From Rhodobacterales bacterium 56_14_T64 (GTDB taxonomy: Bacteria > Pseudomonadota > Alphaproteobacteria > Rhodobacterales > Rhodobacteraceae): 64,000 nt of DNA. Positions 51,949 to 60,542 of the stretch are shown one piece after another. The stretch is from the NCBI GenBank assembly GCA_002162795.1, contig MAAY01000062.1, positions 41,551-105,550 on the forward strand. Direction: 5' to 3'. Position numbers and translations under genes: made by a program. Position 1 is the first letter of the stretch. Each line of letters starts with the position of its first letter. Below the pieces are notes generated by a model. It was not told where the DNA came from. It did not search any database and saw only the letters and a program-made list of their open reading frames with translations.

Positions 51949-54337
51949 GGGCAAACACCTTGAGAAGTTCAGCGGGTTTAATACGCGCCAGTTTGCGGGC
52001 CGGGATGGCAGCCGCAACTGCGGCGGCGAGTAGAGCCAGCAGCAACAACCGCAGCCAATCCATTGGAAACACATACATCGGTAACTTCCAGCCAAAAGCC
52101 TCGACATTGATGATCGACAGCAGGGCCCAGGCCAGGATGAGCCCCAATGGCAACGCCAGAAGAGTAGTCAGGGTTGCCAGTGCCAGGCTGCGCAGAAGTT
52201 CAAGCCAGGCCAGTTTGCGTCTGGTGATGCCCAGTGCCCAAATCGGCGCCAGTTGTGGCAGTCTCATATTCCACAGCGTCAGTAGGCTGGTCAGAATGGC
52301 AAACCCTGCAACGCCCAAAGTCAGTAAATTGAGCGCTCCGGTGACCACAAAAGTTCGATCAAAAACAGCCAGGGAACGCGCCTTAATCCCGGCTTGGTCT
52401 ATGACGGAAATAGACGGTGAAACAAAGGTTTCTCTAATGTTGTTCATTAGCTCTGGCACGTCTTCTGGATCCAAGCGCAGGCCGAACTGGCGGTTGGGGA
52501 TATTGTCCATTCGTTCTAGCAGCACTGGCAATGAAACAATGACCTGTTCGTGCGGGTTACCATAATCCGAGTAGACGCCGGCCACTGTCATTTGCCAATC
52601 TGGTTTCAATGTCAGAACATCTCCGGGCCACAGGTTCTGGCGCCGCGCTAATTGTTCGTTGATCATCGCGGCCGAGCCAGCTGCAACGTGATCCCACGCA
52701 TTGGGCAGGGCCTGCAGAACCGGCCATTTATCGCGATAGGTGGCATGGTCGACGACACCGTAGATGCGCAGTGGGCTGCCCTGATGGGGAACTTCGCTCC
52801 ACCGGATCGGCAATGTAGTGACGCCTCGCTTAGTTAGCCATTTTGTTAGATCTGCGGCCTGTTGATCGCTTTGTGCTGTCACATAAATCTCTGCGGACAA
52901 ACGTTGATCCATCCAGCCGAGGAACGTGAGCCGGAAGCTGGAAACCATTGTTCCAACGCCAATATTAGTTGCCAGGGCCAGGAGCAACGCCATCAAGGCC
53001 AGCGAAATTCCGGGCAATTGTGCGCGCATGTCCGCCCAGATCCATTCAGCCAACGCGCTGCGGGCTGTGTAGCTGCCAATTTTTAGTAAGCCCGATAGAA
53101 GCAATGGCAAGATAAGTGCAGCCCCCAGCATTATCCCGGCCAGCAGGGTAAAGCCTGCAATCAGTCCATCAAATAGTAGCACAGCTGCCACTCCGCTAAC
53201 CATCAGCCCGCAGCCGATTGTGGCCATTTTCAACTGACTGGAGCGTGCAACACCAGCGCGTGCCTGAACACCAGGAGCCACAAGTAACGGCATGTTATAT
53301 ATATTTGAAATTGCTTGGGCACTGGCGACTAAAGTGCCAAAAAGAGCCATTCCAACGCCGGACAGCAGCCAACTTGCCCGAAGAGAAAGACTGCCCTCAA
53401 CAGTGGCTCCATAGAGACCGATCAGAGTAGCACTGACGTCAGGCAGCAGGGCGGCGGCAACCAAATAGCCCAGAACCAGACCAATGCTGCCAGCCAGCAA
53501 GGCAATCAGCATAAGCTCGCATAGCAACAACGTGGTCAAGAGGCGCAACGATACTCCCATGGCCCGCAAAGTGCGAAACAGCCCGCGCCGTTGCTCAATA
53601 CCCAACCCAACAGAGCCATGCACGATGAACAGGCCAACGGCAAAAGACAGGAGACCAAAGGCAGTAAGATTCAAGTGAAAGCTATCGGTAAGCCTTGCCG
53701 CTTGCGGACTGTCAGATGAGTGTCGGTGCAATTCAGGGGCGAGGACCTTTAGCGGTTTCAGCCCCATAGGCTGGTCGGGCAAGATAATCAGTCGAGAGAT
53801 TTTTCCTTGCTGTTGAAGAAGTTGTTCGGCCAGGCTGATGTCACTCAGCACAACACCTGTGGGTAGGTTTTCGGTCAGGGTGATCGGTGGCAGATTGGGC
53901 TGTTCGACCAATTGGTCCATGGTGTTTGGATGGAGAAAAATCCGTCCCGGCGAGGTCAATGTATCGAGTGGTGGTACGGCTGACGTGGGCATTGCAGGCA
54001 ATTCTGGGTGACTCAGCAGATCGACGCCGATCAGTTTGACTGATCCCTGTTGCAGGTGCCAGCGACCTTCCAGAACCGGTGCCAATAGCCAGCCTTCCCG
54101 GCGCAACATCACATAACGTGACACAGAAATATGACCGTCTGACGGAAGTAAGACGTCAAATCCTGTTCCTCCCAATTGAGCAGCAGCCTGGGCATAGCCG
54201 GCCCGCGCCTCGCCATTAATTGCCTGCACTGCAGACCACAAGCCTGTGGCCAGTGCCAAACCAGTGATTAGGGTCATTAGTTGCAAGGGATGCCGCCGCC
54301 AGTGCGATAGCAATGCGCCAAGAGCTGCGCGTCTCAT
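51938..54337 (-). CDS. FtsX-type ABC transporter permease (Att-like, fused)
   Basis: 799 residues with about nine or ten membrane segments in two FtsX/MacB-like halves. TM1 is LMTLITGLALATGLWSAV, then a large periplasmic loop (residues 40-210), three core segments, a central pair, a second periplasmic domain (about 450-650) and three final segments ending WLRLLLLALLAAAVAAAIPA. Such permeases move lipids or lipoproteins outward or act mechanically on the envelope. It couples to the ATPase encoded upstream (4-base overlap) and to the lipocalin-like protein downstream. Confidence 0.9.
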   Translation of the reverse strand: MRRAALGALLSHWRRHPLQLMTLITGLALATGLWSAVQAINGEARAGYAQAAAQLGGTGFDVLLPSDGHISVSRYVMLRREGWLLAPVLEGRWHLQQGSVKLIGVDLLSHPELPAMPTSAVPPLDTLTSPGRIFLHPNTMDQLVEQPNLPPITLTENLPTGVVLSDISLAEQLLQQQGKISRLIILPDQPMGLKPLKVLAPELHRHSSDSPQAARLTDSFHLNLTAFGLLSFAVGLFIVHGSVGLGIEQRRGLFRTLRAMGVSLRLLTTLLLCELMLIALLAGSIGLVLGYLVAAALLPDVSATLIGLYGATVEGSLSLRASWLLSGVGMALFGTLVASAQAISNIYNMPLLVAPGVQARAGVARSSQLKMATIGCGLMVSGVAAVLLFDGLIAGFTLLAGIMLGAALILPLLLSGLLKIGSYTARSALAEWIWADMRAQLPGISLALMALLLALATNIGVGTMVSSFRLTFLGWMDQRLSAEIYVTAQSDQQAADLTKWLTKRGVTTLPIRWSEVPHQGSPLRIYGVVDHATYRDKWPVLQALPNAWDHVAAGSAAMINEQLARRQNLWPGDVLTLKPDWQMTVAGVYSDYGNPHEQVIVSLPVLLERMDNIPNRQFGLRLDPEDVPELMNNIRETFVSPSISVIDQAGIKARSLAVFDRTFVVTGALNLLTLGVAGFAILTSLLTLWNMRLPQLAPIWALGITRRKLAWLELLRSLALATLTTLLALPLGLILAWALLSIINVEAFGWKLPMYVFPMDWLRLLLLALLAAAVAAAIPARKLARIKPAELLKVFAHER

Positions 54338-55002
54338 GCCACTTGTCCGGCGCTAAGATGTACCCGTCTGTCCAGTCGATTTGCGATCTGTACCGAATGG
54401 GTCACCAAGAACAACGCCGCGCCGCTTTCGTGCACTAGTTCCAGCATCAGATCCATGACTGCGGCACTGGCGGTTTCGTCCAGATTTCCTGTGGGCTCAT
54501 CTGCCAACAGGAGCTTTGGTCGTAGCGCCAAAGCACGGCCAATGGCAACGCGCTGTTGCTGTCCACCGGACAGTTGCTCGGGATAGCGTGTCGTCAGATC
54601 TGCCAGACCGAGGCGACGGGTCAGTGTTGTGATCCACTCAAAATCCGGGCTCCCTCCTAACCGCGCATGGAGCAGCATGTTTTGCTCAACAGTGAGTGAA
54701 GGAACCAGGTTAAACTGCTGGAAAACCAGAGCAACCTTGCATCGCCTCAGAGCCGCCCTTGCTGTGTCATTCAATTTGGACAGGCCGGTGCCGTCAATTT
54801 CGATTTCACCACTGTCAAAGTGATCCAGTGCTCCGACCAGATGCAGCAAGGTGCTTTTTCCTGAACCACTTTCACCGGTGAGCGCGATGCTAGTTCCTGC
54901 TGACAGATCAAGGGAGACATCGCGAAAAACCGCTCTTTCCGGGTCTTGCCCCGGGAAACATTTGCTTACATTGCGAATGCTAAGCAGCAAGTCCCTGGCC
55001 AT
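54334..55002 (-). CDS. ABC transporter ATPase of the Att-like/LolD type
   Basis: 222 residues from ATG 55002. Walker [13 protein letters not shown]-loop VFQQFNLVP, signature LSGGQQQRVAIGRALA, Walker B LLLADEPTGNLD, H-loop LVTHSVQ. Sequence style is that of LolD/MacB ATPases that serve FtsX-type permeases. The much longer open frame reaching 55440 lacks family similarity and overlaps the divergent gene, so it was cut at the internal ATG that gives a normal length. First gene of the operon. Confidence 0.93.
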   Translation of the reverse strand: MARDLLLSIRNVSKCFPGQDPERAVFRDVSLDLSAGTSIALTGESGSGKSTLLHLVGALDHFDSGEIEIDGTGLSKLNDTARAALRRCKVALVFQQFNLVPSLTVEQNMLLHARLGGSPDFEWITTLTRRLGLADLTTRYPEQLSGGQQQRVAIGRALALRPKLLLADEPTGNLDETASAAVMDLMLELVHESGAALFLVTHSVQIANRLDRRVHLSAGQVA

Positions 55003-55165
55003 TTTCTGTATACCCCGAAGTTGTAACTCTTGATTGACTGAATACCTGTTGTTGGCGAGTGTCCAGCGCCCAAGGGGCCGGCGGATTGCCGCGTGCAAAG
55101 AGATTTCAGTTTGACCAGTCTGCAGGTAGGGATCAGAAATGCGCAGGGATAAAAATGGGTACCCA

Positions 55166-55486
55166 ATGTTTAGAACTGGTTTGATCTCTATGATCACCGT
55201 CACTCTTTTGATGTCGGCTACATCTGTGCGGGCTGATTTAATGCAGGATGTATGTGCTAAACGTGCCGAAAACTGGAGTGGGTATAAACCCAGAGGATTG
55301 TCGATTGGTGACCGCCGGGGGCGCTTGAGGCTTTCGGGATCGGCTTCAATTGGGGTGAGTACGACCACGGGGGATGGCAATTCAACAGGGTTAGTCGGCA
55401 GCAGCCGTGACAGTGGCGACGACCGCAGACATGATGCCAAGGTTGATAGTTATTGGAAGGTTTTTGATGATTGCATGAGGCAGTAG
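55166..55486 (+). CDS. Small exported protein of unknown function
   Basis: 106 residues. The first 23 (MFRTGLISMITVTLLMSATS + VRA) form a good signal peptide; the mature part is short, basic and Ser/Gly/Arg-rich with two Cys (in DVCAKRAENW and the final DDCMRQ) that could bridge. The start at 55166 was chosen to place the signal at the N-terminus. It is divergent from the Att-like operon and shares its promoter region. No family was recognised. Confidence 0.55.
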   Translation: MFRTGLISMITVTLLMSATSVRADLMQDVCAKRAENWSGYKPRGLSIGDRRGRLRLSGSASIGVSTTTGDGNSTGLVGSSRDSGDDRRHDAKVDSYWKVFDDCMRQ

Positions 55487-55560
55487 TGAATTAATATAGC
55501 CTCGTAAATCGCATTGAAATATGAGAGATCTTCGAAAATCCGACTCATAGGGATACGGGC

Positions 55561-56007
55561 ATGTCACTAATTCATCAGTTAATTTGGGGTAGTCTGGTCC
55601 TTATACTGTGTTTGACTCTGGAGACTGCAATCCTTTTGCAGTGCGCCCAGGCATTAAAGCGAATGTCCAGGCGTTTTGGCTGGGCTCTCAAGCCAAGGCA
55701 TACGATGATGCTGATCTTTGTTGCGTTGTCATACATTATATTTGCACATACCCTGCAGGTGTGGATCTGGTCTTCGGGATTTGTGCTGGCTGAAGCTCTG
55801 CCTGATTGGAATACCGCAATCTACTTCTCGTTGGTGACTTACACGACACTTGGGTATGGGGATGTTGTTCTAGGCCCAGGTCTGCGTATTTTTGCGGCAT
55901 TTGCCTCGGTAACGGGGCTGCTGGGATTTGGTCTCAGCACAGCCTTTTTGGTTGGCGCAGCTGGTAAAATTTTTGCTGTATCACATCATGATAACAAGGA
56001 AAGTTAA
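55561..56007 (+). CDS. Small potassium-channel-like membrane protein
   Basis: 148 residues with the Ion_trans_2 pattern. Membrane segments at about 7-30, 48-70 and 108-135, with a pore helix at 85-95 and the selectivity filter TTLGYGD at residues 95-101. The extra first segment compared with a plain two-segment channel is seen in several bacterial members. It lacks the cytoplasmic RCK domain, so gating is by other means. The stop overlaps the convergent cardiolipin synthase stop by 4 bases. Confidence 0.87.
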   Translation: MSLIHQLIWGSLVLILCLTLETAILLQCAQALKRMSRRFGWALKPRHTMMLIFVALSYIIFAHTLQVWIWSSGFVLAEALPDWNTAIYFSLVTYTTLGYGDVVLGPGLRIFAAFASVTGLLGFGLSTAFLVGAAGKIFAVSHHDNKES

Positions 56008-57422
56008 AGCACTGGCGCAAACAATCTGGCAACTGGCGCGCCGAGCCGGATGCTTAGTTTTTGTTGATCAAGATTCATATTCATTTCAATTGAGTGTGTG
56101 AAATCATGTTCCAGCATTTTGGCAACCTGTTGTGCGGCTGTGCTGTCAAAGAACAATGCCATGGCCTCAAAATTCAGTCGGAATGAGCGATTGTCTAAGT
56201 TGGTGGTGCCAACGCCGGCAATGGTTTCGTCGATCAGAATAACCTTTTGATGCATGAAACCAGCGCTATATCGCAGGATTTTAACGCCAACGGCGCGCAG
56301 ATCATCGAAATAGGAATAGGCGGCCAGCCAAGGCGCATAGTGATCAATGCTGTCTGGCAGCAGGAGACGCACATCAATGCCTTGCAATGCGGCATGTTTC
56401 AGGGCGGCAACCACATCAAGATCGGGAACGAAATAGGGTGAGGCAATCCAAATCCTGTGACGTGCCGCCGAAATTGCCGAGAAGAACATCATTGACCCGG
56501 TCTCGGTCGTATTGTCGCCGGGGCCGGTGGCAACAATCAGTGCAGCCATGTCTTGCGGCACGTGACGCGCGTCCCAATGGAGCAGATCGAGGAGAGGTTC
56601 CTCGGTTAACCAATGCCAGTCCTCGGCAAAGACCAGCTGCAATTGTAAAACAACGGGTCCGGACAGGCGTAGATGCGTGTCGCGCCAAGCGCCAAACCCA
56701 GGATCCAACCCCAAGTATTCGTCGCCCACATTCAGAACACCAGTGAAGCCGATCAGGCCGTCAATGATCACAGTTTTGCGGTGGTTGCGAAAGTTGAGCA
56801 GGAAGCGATGTTTCGGCCCACGACGAGTGGTTGGGTCCACCAGGTTCACTCCGGCGGAGGCGAGAGCTAATGCGTAACTTTGTGGCAGTGCATGGCTGCC
56901 GACGGCATCTGTCATGAACCAGACTGCGACACCGCGTTGCGCCGCTGCGATCATGTGGTCACGCAAGCGTTGCCCCAATCCATCGTCGCGAACAATGTAG
57001 AATTGTATCAACACATAGTCTTGGGCGTCGTCTATTGCCTGGAACATAGCGTCAAAAGCAGCCTGTCCGTTGATCAATAGCTCAAAGCCGTTGCCGCGGC
57101 AGACGGGCAGGCCAGCCACCGCTTCAAAGGGCGCTGGATTGATGCAGAGTTGGTCCGGAGAGACAACGTGGTCCTGCGAAAAATTCTTGATGCCTTGCAC
57201 TGTGCGTTCTGATTGCAGGCGTGTTTCCCGGTAGTTTTTGAACCTGTGATGGCCAAAGAAAAGATAGGCGGGCAGGGCGACGATTGGCAGCGCCAGCAAA
57301 AACACCACCCAGCCCATTGCGCCTTGTGGTGTTCGGGCTGTGCGGGCGGCACTGAGCGCCGAGAGCCCGGCTGTGATCCACATGGCCAAAAATGCCAGGG
57401 TGCTGAGAGTTACCGACAACAT
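56004..57422 (-). CDS. Cardiolipin synthase (phospholipase D family)
   Basis: 472 residues. Two N-terminal membrane segments (residues 4-24 and 36-56) anchor it to the inner membrane. Two HKD motifs are intact: His214-x-Lys216-x4-Asp221 in RNHRKTVIIDG and His391-x-Lys393-x4-Asp398 in MHQKVILIDE. It joins two phosphatidylglycerols, or a related pair, into cardiolipin. It is a single gene. Confidence 0.94.
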   Translation of the reverse strand: MLSVTLSTLAFLAMWITAGLSALSAARTARTPQGAMGWVVFLLALPIVALPAYLFFGHHRFKNYRETRLQSERTVQGIKNFSQDHVVSPDQLCINPAPFEAVAGLPVCRGNGFELLINGQAAFDAMFQAIDDAQDYVLIQFYIVRDDGLGQRLRDHMIAAAQRGVAVWFMTDAVGSHALPQSYALALASAGVNLVDPTTRRGPKHRFLLNFRNHRKTVIIDGLIGFTGVLNVGDEYLGLDPGFGAWRDTHLRLSGPVVLQLQLVFAEDWHWLTEEPLLDLLHWDARHVPQDMAALIVATGPGDNTTETGSMMFFSAISAARHRIWIASPYFVPDLDVVAALKHAALQGIDVRLLLPDSIDHYAPWLAAYSYFDDLRAVGVKILRYSAGFMHQKVILIDETIAGVGTTNLDNRSFRLNFEAMALFFDSTAAQQVAKMLEHDFTHSIEMNMNLDQQKLSIRLGAPVARLFAPVL

Positions 57423-57546
57423 CTGAGCGGCCTCAGTTCAATCTCTTTGGATGCAAAAGGCATGAATTTCATTGCAGTGCAGCCTGTTTCAAATGGGTTT
57501 TTGTCCTCAAAGGAACCATGCCAGCCCAGCGAGGTGTTTTCCAACT

Positions 57547-57577
57547 AAAAAAGGCCGCCCATGAATTCGGACGGCCT
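57547..57577 (-). terminator. Terminator of the arylsulfatase gene
   Basis: On the minus strand AGGCCGTCC pairs with GGGCGGCCT (plus-strand 57569-57577 and 57552-57560, one mismatch) around an 8-base loop and runs into CTTTTTTAG. It lies 29 bases beyond the arylsulfatase stop. Confidence 0.8.
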
Positions 57578-57605
57578 AAGTCATGTGTTTATAGATCGTG
57601 AAGGA

Positions 57606-59156
57606 TCAGCCACCCATCTGGCTGAATATCTTGTCCTTCGCATCCCCGATGGTAAAGCTGCCAGGCTTTTGACGGGGTGGGTATTCCTTGAATGTGTCCA
57701 AGAATTCGCCAACATAAGCAGCTGCTGGCAACAGCAGGAACACATGGTCCAAATACCAATCCCAATAGGTATTAGAGGTGATTGTTGCCCGCTCGTATGG
57801 ATCACGGCGCAGGTTGAACAGCAACGGGATGCGCAATTCGGTCCAGGGCTCGGCCCAGGCACGCAGCGTTTGTGGGTAGCGATGCTCCAGGAATATCACT
57901 TTCCAATCGTCGTACCGCAGCGCCGTCAAATCACCGTCATCCGAGAAATAGAACACCTCTTTGCGGGGAGACGTTTCCTCTTCGCCCAGTAGATAGGGAA
58001 GAGTGTTGTAGCCATCAAGGTGAACATTGTATTCGCGGCCAATGGCCTGAACGCCGCCCTCTAGCAGCTTTTCCTTGATCTCGGGCTCACCCGCCACGGC
58101 TAGGAGCGTAGGCAACCAGTCCATGTGATGCATGATCTCGTTAGACACACTACCAGCTTCGATGTTGCCGGGCCAGCGCACCATGGCAGGCACACGCCAG
58201 CCACCTTCCCAGTTGGTGTTCTTTTCACCCCGGAACGGCGTCATCCCTGCGTCAGGCCAGCTGTTCATATGTGGGCCGTTGTCGGTTGAATAGAACACAA
58301 GGGTATTATCGACGATGCCCAGTTCATCCAACAGGTCCAGGAACTGGCCAATATGCATGTCGTGTTCAATCATCCCATCGGCATATTCATCCTGACCAGA
58401 GACACCCCGCAGCTCGTCTTTGACGTGGGTACGGAAATGCATCCGGGTGCCAGACCACCAGACGAACCAAGGAATATCCTGCTCTGTCTGGGTCTTGATG
58501 AAGTCGAGTGCAGCAGCGACGGTTTCGTCATCCACTGTTTCCATTCGCTTCTTCGTCAGCGGGCCGGTGTCTTCAATTGTGCCATCAGCAGACGACTTGA
58601 TAACCCCACGAGGGCCAAACTGTTCGCGGAACGCCGGATCTTTAGGGTAGTCTTCCAGCTCGGGCTCTTCTTCGGCATTCAGGTGGTATAGGTTTCCAAA
58701 AAACTGGTCAAATCCGTGGTTTGTTGGCAGCATCTCATCCCGGTCGCCGAGGTGATTTTTACCAAATTGACCCGTTGCATAGCCCTCAGCTTTGAGCAGG
58801 CCTGCAATGGTAGGATCTTCGATCTGCATGCCTTCTTTTGCGCCGGGCATGCCCACTTTGGACAGTCCGGTCCGAAAGACTGACTGGCCGGTAATAAACG
58901 ATGACCGACCAGCTGTGCAGGACTGCTCGGCATAGTAATCGGTGAAAATAATACCTTCGTTGGCAACACGGTCGATGTTCGGGGTCCGGTAGCCCATGAG
59001 CCCCATTGTGTAAGCGCTGATATTGGACTGACCAATGTCGTCACCCCAGATCACCAGAATATTGGGTTTATCAGCCGCACTCGCGGCGGAAAAACTAAGC
59101 CCAACAGCCATGACCGAAGCCAGCGCCGTTTTTAGGCCAAATCTAATCCAGTTCAT
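57606..59156 (-). CDS. Exported arylsulfatase-type sulfatase
   Basis: 516 residues. Signal peptide at residues 1-27 (ALASVMAVGLSFSAASA). The sulfatase core has metal-binding Asp39-Asp40 in VIWGDDIG and the formylglycine site Cys80-Thr-Ala-Gly-Arg84, matching C-x-A-x-R instead of the more common C-x-P-x-R. Also HLGDRDEMLPTNHGFDQFFG in parts and FYSTDNGPH. It frees sulfate from an ester in the periplasm or outside. No FGE-type activating gene is near. The C-terminal 100 residues are typical of the family. Confidence 0.93.
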   Translation of the reverse strand: MNWIRFGLKTALASVMAVGLSFSAASAADKPNILVIWGDDIGQSNISAYTMGLMGYRTPNIDRVANEGIIFTDYYAEQSCTAGRSSFITGQSVFRTGLSKVGMPGAKEGMQIEDPTIAGLLKAEGYATGQFGKNHLGDRDEMLPTNHGFDQFFGNLYHLNAEEEPELEDYPKDPAFREQFGPRGVIKSSADGTIEDTGPLTKKRMETVDDETVAAALDFIKTQTEQDIPWFVWWSGTRMHFRTHVKDELRGVSGQDEYADGMIEHDMHIGQFLDLLDELGIVDNTLVFYSTDNGPHMNSWPDAGMTPFRGEKNTNWEGGWRVPAMVRWPGNIEAGSVSNEIMHHMDWLPTLLAVAGEPEIKEKLLEGGVQAIGREYNVHLDGYNTLPYLLGEEETSPRKEVFYFSDDGDLTALRYDDWKVIFLEHRYPQTLRAWAEPWTELRIPLLFNLRRDPYERATITSNTYWDWYLDHVFLLLPAAAYVGEFLDTFKEYPPRQKPGSFTIGDAKDKIFSQMGG

Positions 59157-59288
59157 TTAGTCCTCCAGTTATAAAATACGTGGTCGTTTCTAAAGTAGGT
59201 CTCAAATTATTTGGTGATTTCTGTCATTTGATCTACCGAATACATGCATAGTTTGGCGGAAGTTTCACACAGTGTCAGCCCCAAACTA

Positions 59289-60542
59289 TCAGGGGTTCAG
59301 GTGATCCATTAACGTTTTTTTTCGCATCGTGTTTCGGCGGCGCAAAACCGCTTGGCTGTAGGTTGAAAAACGCTTTTCCGCGTCTCTCCAATGGTTTGCC
59401 GATCCATCCGGAGCTGTGCCAGAGTACTGGGCTTTGCCTATGGGTAGCAAAAGATCGGTTACTTCGCGGCGTCGGGTCTGACTGGGCACTGCGCGTTGCC
59501 AAAGATCGAGTGCTAGATAACAGGCTGATAGGTCCCGCGTCTTTAAGGCCGAAATAACTTGCCGACGAGCATAGTGAGGACTGAAAAGCCAGCGTTCCTT
59601 AAGGATTTGGTATTGGTAGGAAATCCAAGGCGTTAGGCGACGTACTGACCAAAGAGTAAGTAGTAGAACAACCAAAGCCACGATGGCACGAAAAGCGATA
59701 GCTGCGGCGTCAAGGGGCGGTGGCGGTGGTTCGGCAATGTCAAATGTAGCCCCCTGTAAACGGATGGTTTTTACAATGCCGTCATCCAAGTCGAACCAGT
59801 GTAATTCAATATCGGGCAGGGTGATTTTACCGCCATTTTGAGCCAGATAGGTTACTGTTTCGATTCGACTGCCCGACAGTGTACCACGCTGTAAATCTTC
59901 GCTTGTTTTGGGCTCTCCCGGATAGGTGCGCAGCGTGGATTGATCTTCAAGATCTCTTAATAGCAGGGGCATCAGGATCGGGGTGGTGCCGGTAATTTGT
60001 GCCGTCACTGTGCGCGTGATTGGATCGCCCACCTGCAATTCAGGTCCGCCTTCAATCACTTGGTCCAGTTGGATATCCTGGGCTAACAACGGCGGGTTCA
60101 AATCTTGCGCGTCGGTGGGGACAGTTGCGGTTAGGCTAAGCGATGACACTGACAGTTTCTGAGTGATGGGCGCACGCGTTTCGGGGTCGGCCCAGGTTAA
60201 TTCAAGCTCAGCGGCGGGTAGATCAAACCGGCCGGATTTTAGTGGGATCAAAAGGTAGCGACGCGATATTCCTGACCAGGTCTCATCGTCGATTTTGCGA
60301 CTGATTGGGGATCCTGCTCGAGGTGGCTGGCGCACCAATAGATCCGGCTGCTCTAAGTCTGGAAGCACAGGGGGGCTGGGCATCCAGGTTGGAACCAAAA
60401 CTTCGATGGTCAGAGTTACCGGTTGGCCGACTGGCGTATCTGGACTTGTCAGAGTAGCGGTGACCAGAGGCGCCATTTGCGCATGGGCCACAGGTGCTAT
60501 GGTGGCAATTGTCATCAGCAGCACTGCGCAAAAAATGTTCAT
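59289..60542 (-). CDS. BatD-like membrane protein
   Basis: 417 residues from ATG 60542. Signal peptide (LLMTIATIAPVAHA) then beta-sandwich repeats with the oxygen-tolerance BatD pattern (PVGQPVTLTIEVLVP and the ISRRYLLIPLKSGRFDLP strand), one membrane segment near residues 300-320 (AIAFRAIVALVVLLLTLWSV), and a cytoplasmic tail. It is last in the operon and its ATG overlaps the VWA-TPR stop by 4 bases. Its role in Bat systems is thought to be envelope stress or assembly; evidence for this organism is none. Confidence 0.8.
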   Translation of the reverse strand: MNIFCAVLLMTIATIAPVAHAQMAPLVTATLTSPDTPVGQPVTLTIEVLVPTWMPSPPVLPDLEQPDLLVRQPPRAGSPISRKIDDETWSGISRRYLLIPLKSGRFDLPAAELELTWADPETRAPITQKLSVSSLSLTATVPTDAQDLNPPLLAQDIQLDQVIEGGPELQVGDPITRTVTAQITGTTPILMPLLLRDLEDQSTLRTYPGEPKTSEDLQRGTLSGSRIETVTYLAQNGGKITLPDIELHWFDLDDGIVKTIRLQGATFDIAEPPPPPLDAAAIAFRAIVALVVLLLTLWSVRRLTPWISYQYQILKERWLFSPHYARRQVISALKTRDLSACYLALDLWQRAVPSQTRRREVTDLLLPIGKAQYSGTAPDGSANHWRDAEKRFSTYSQAVLRRRNTMRKKTLMDHLNP

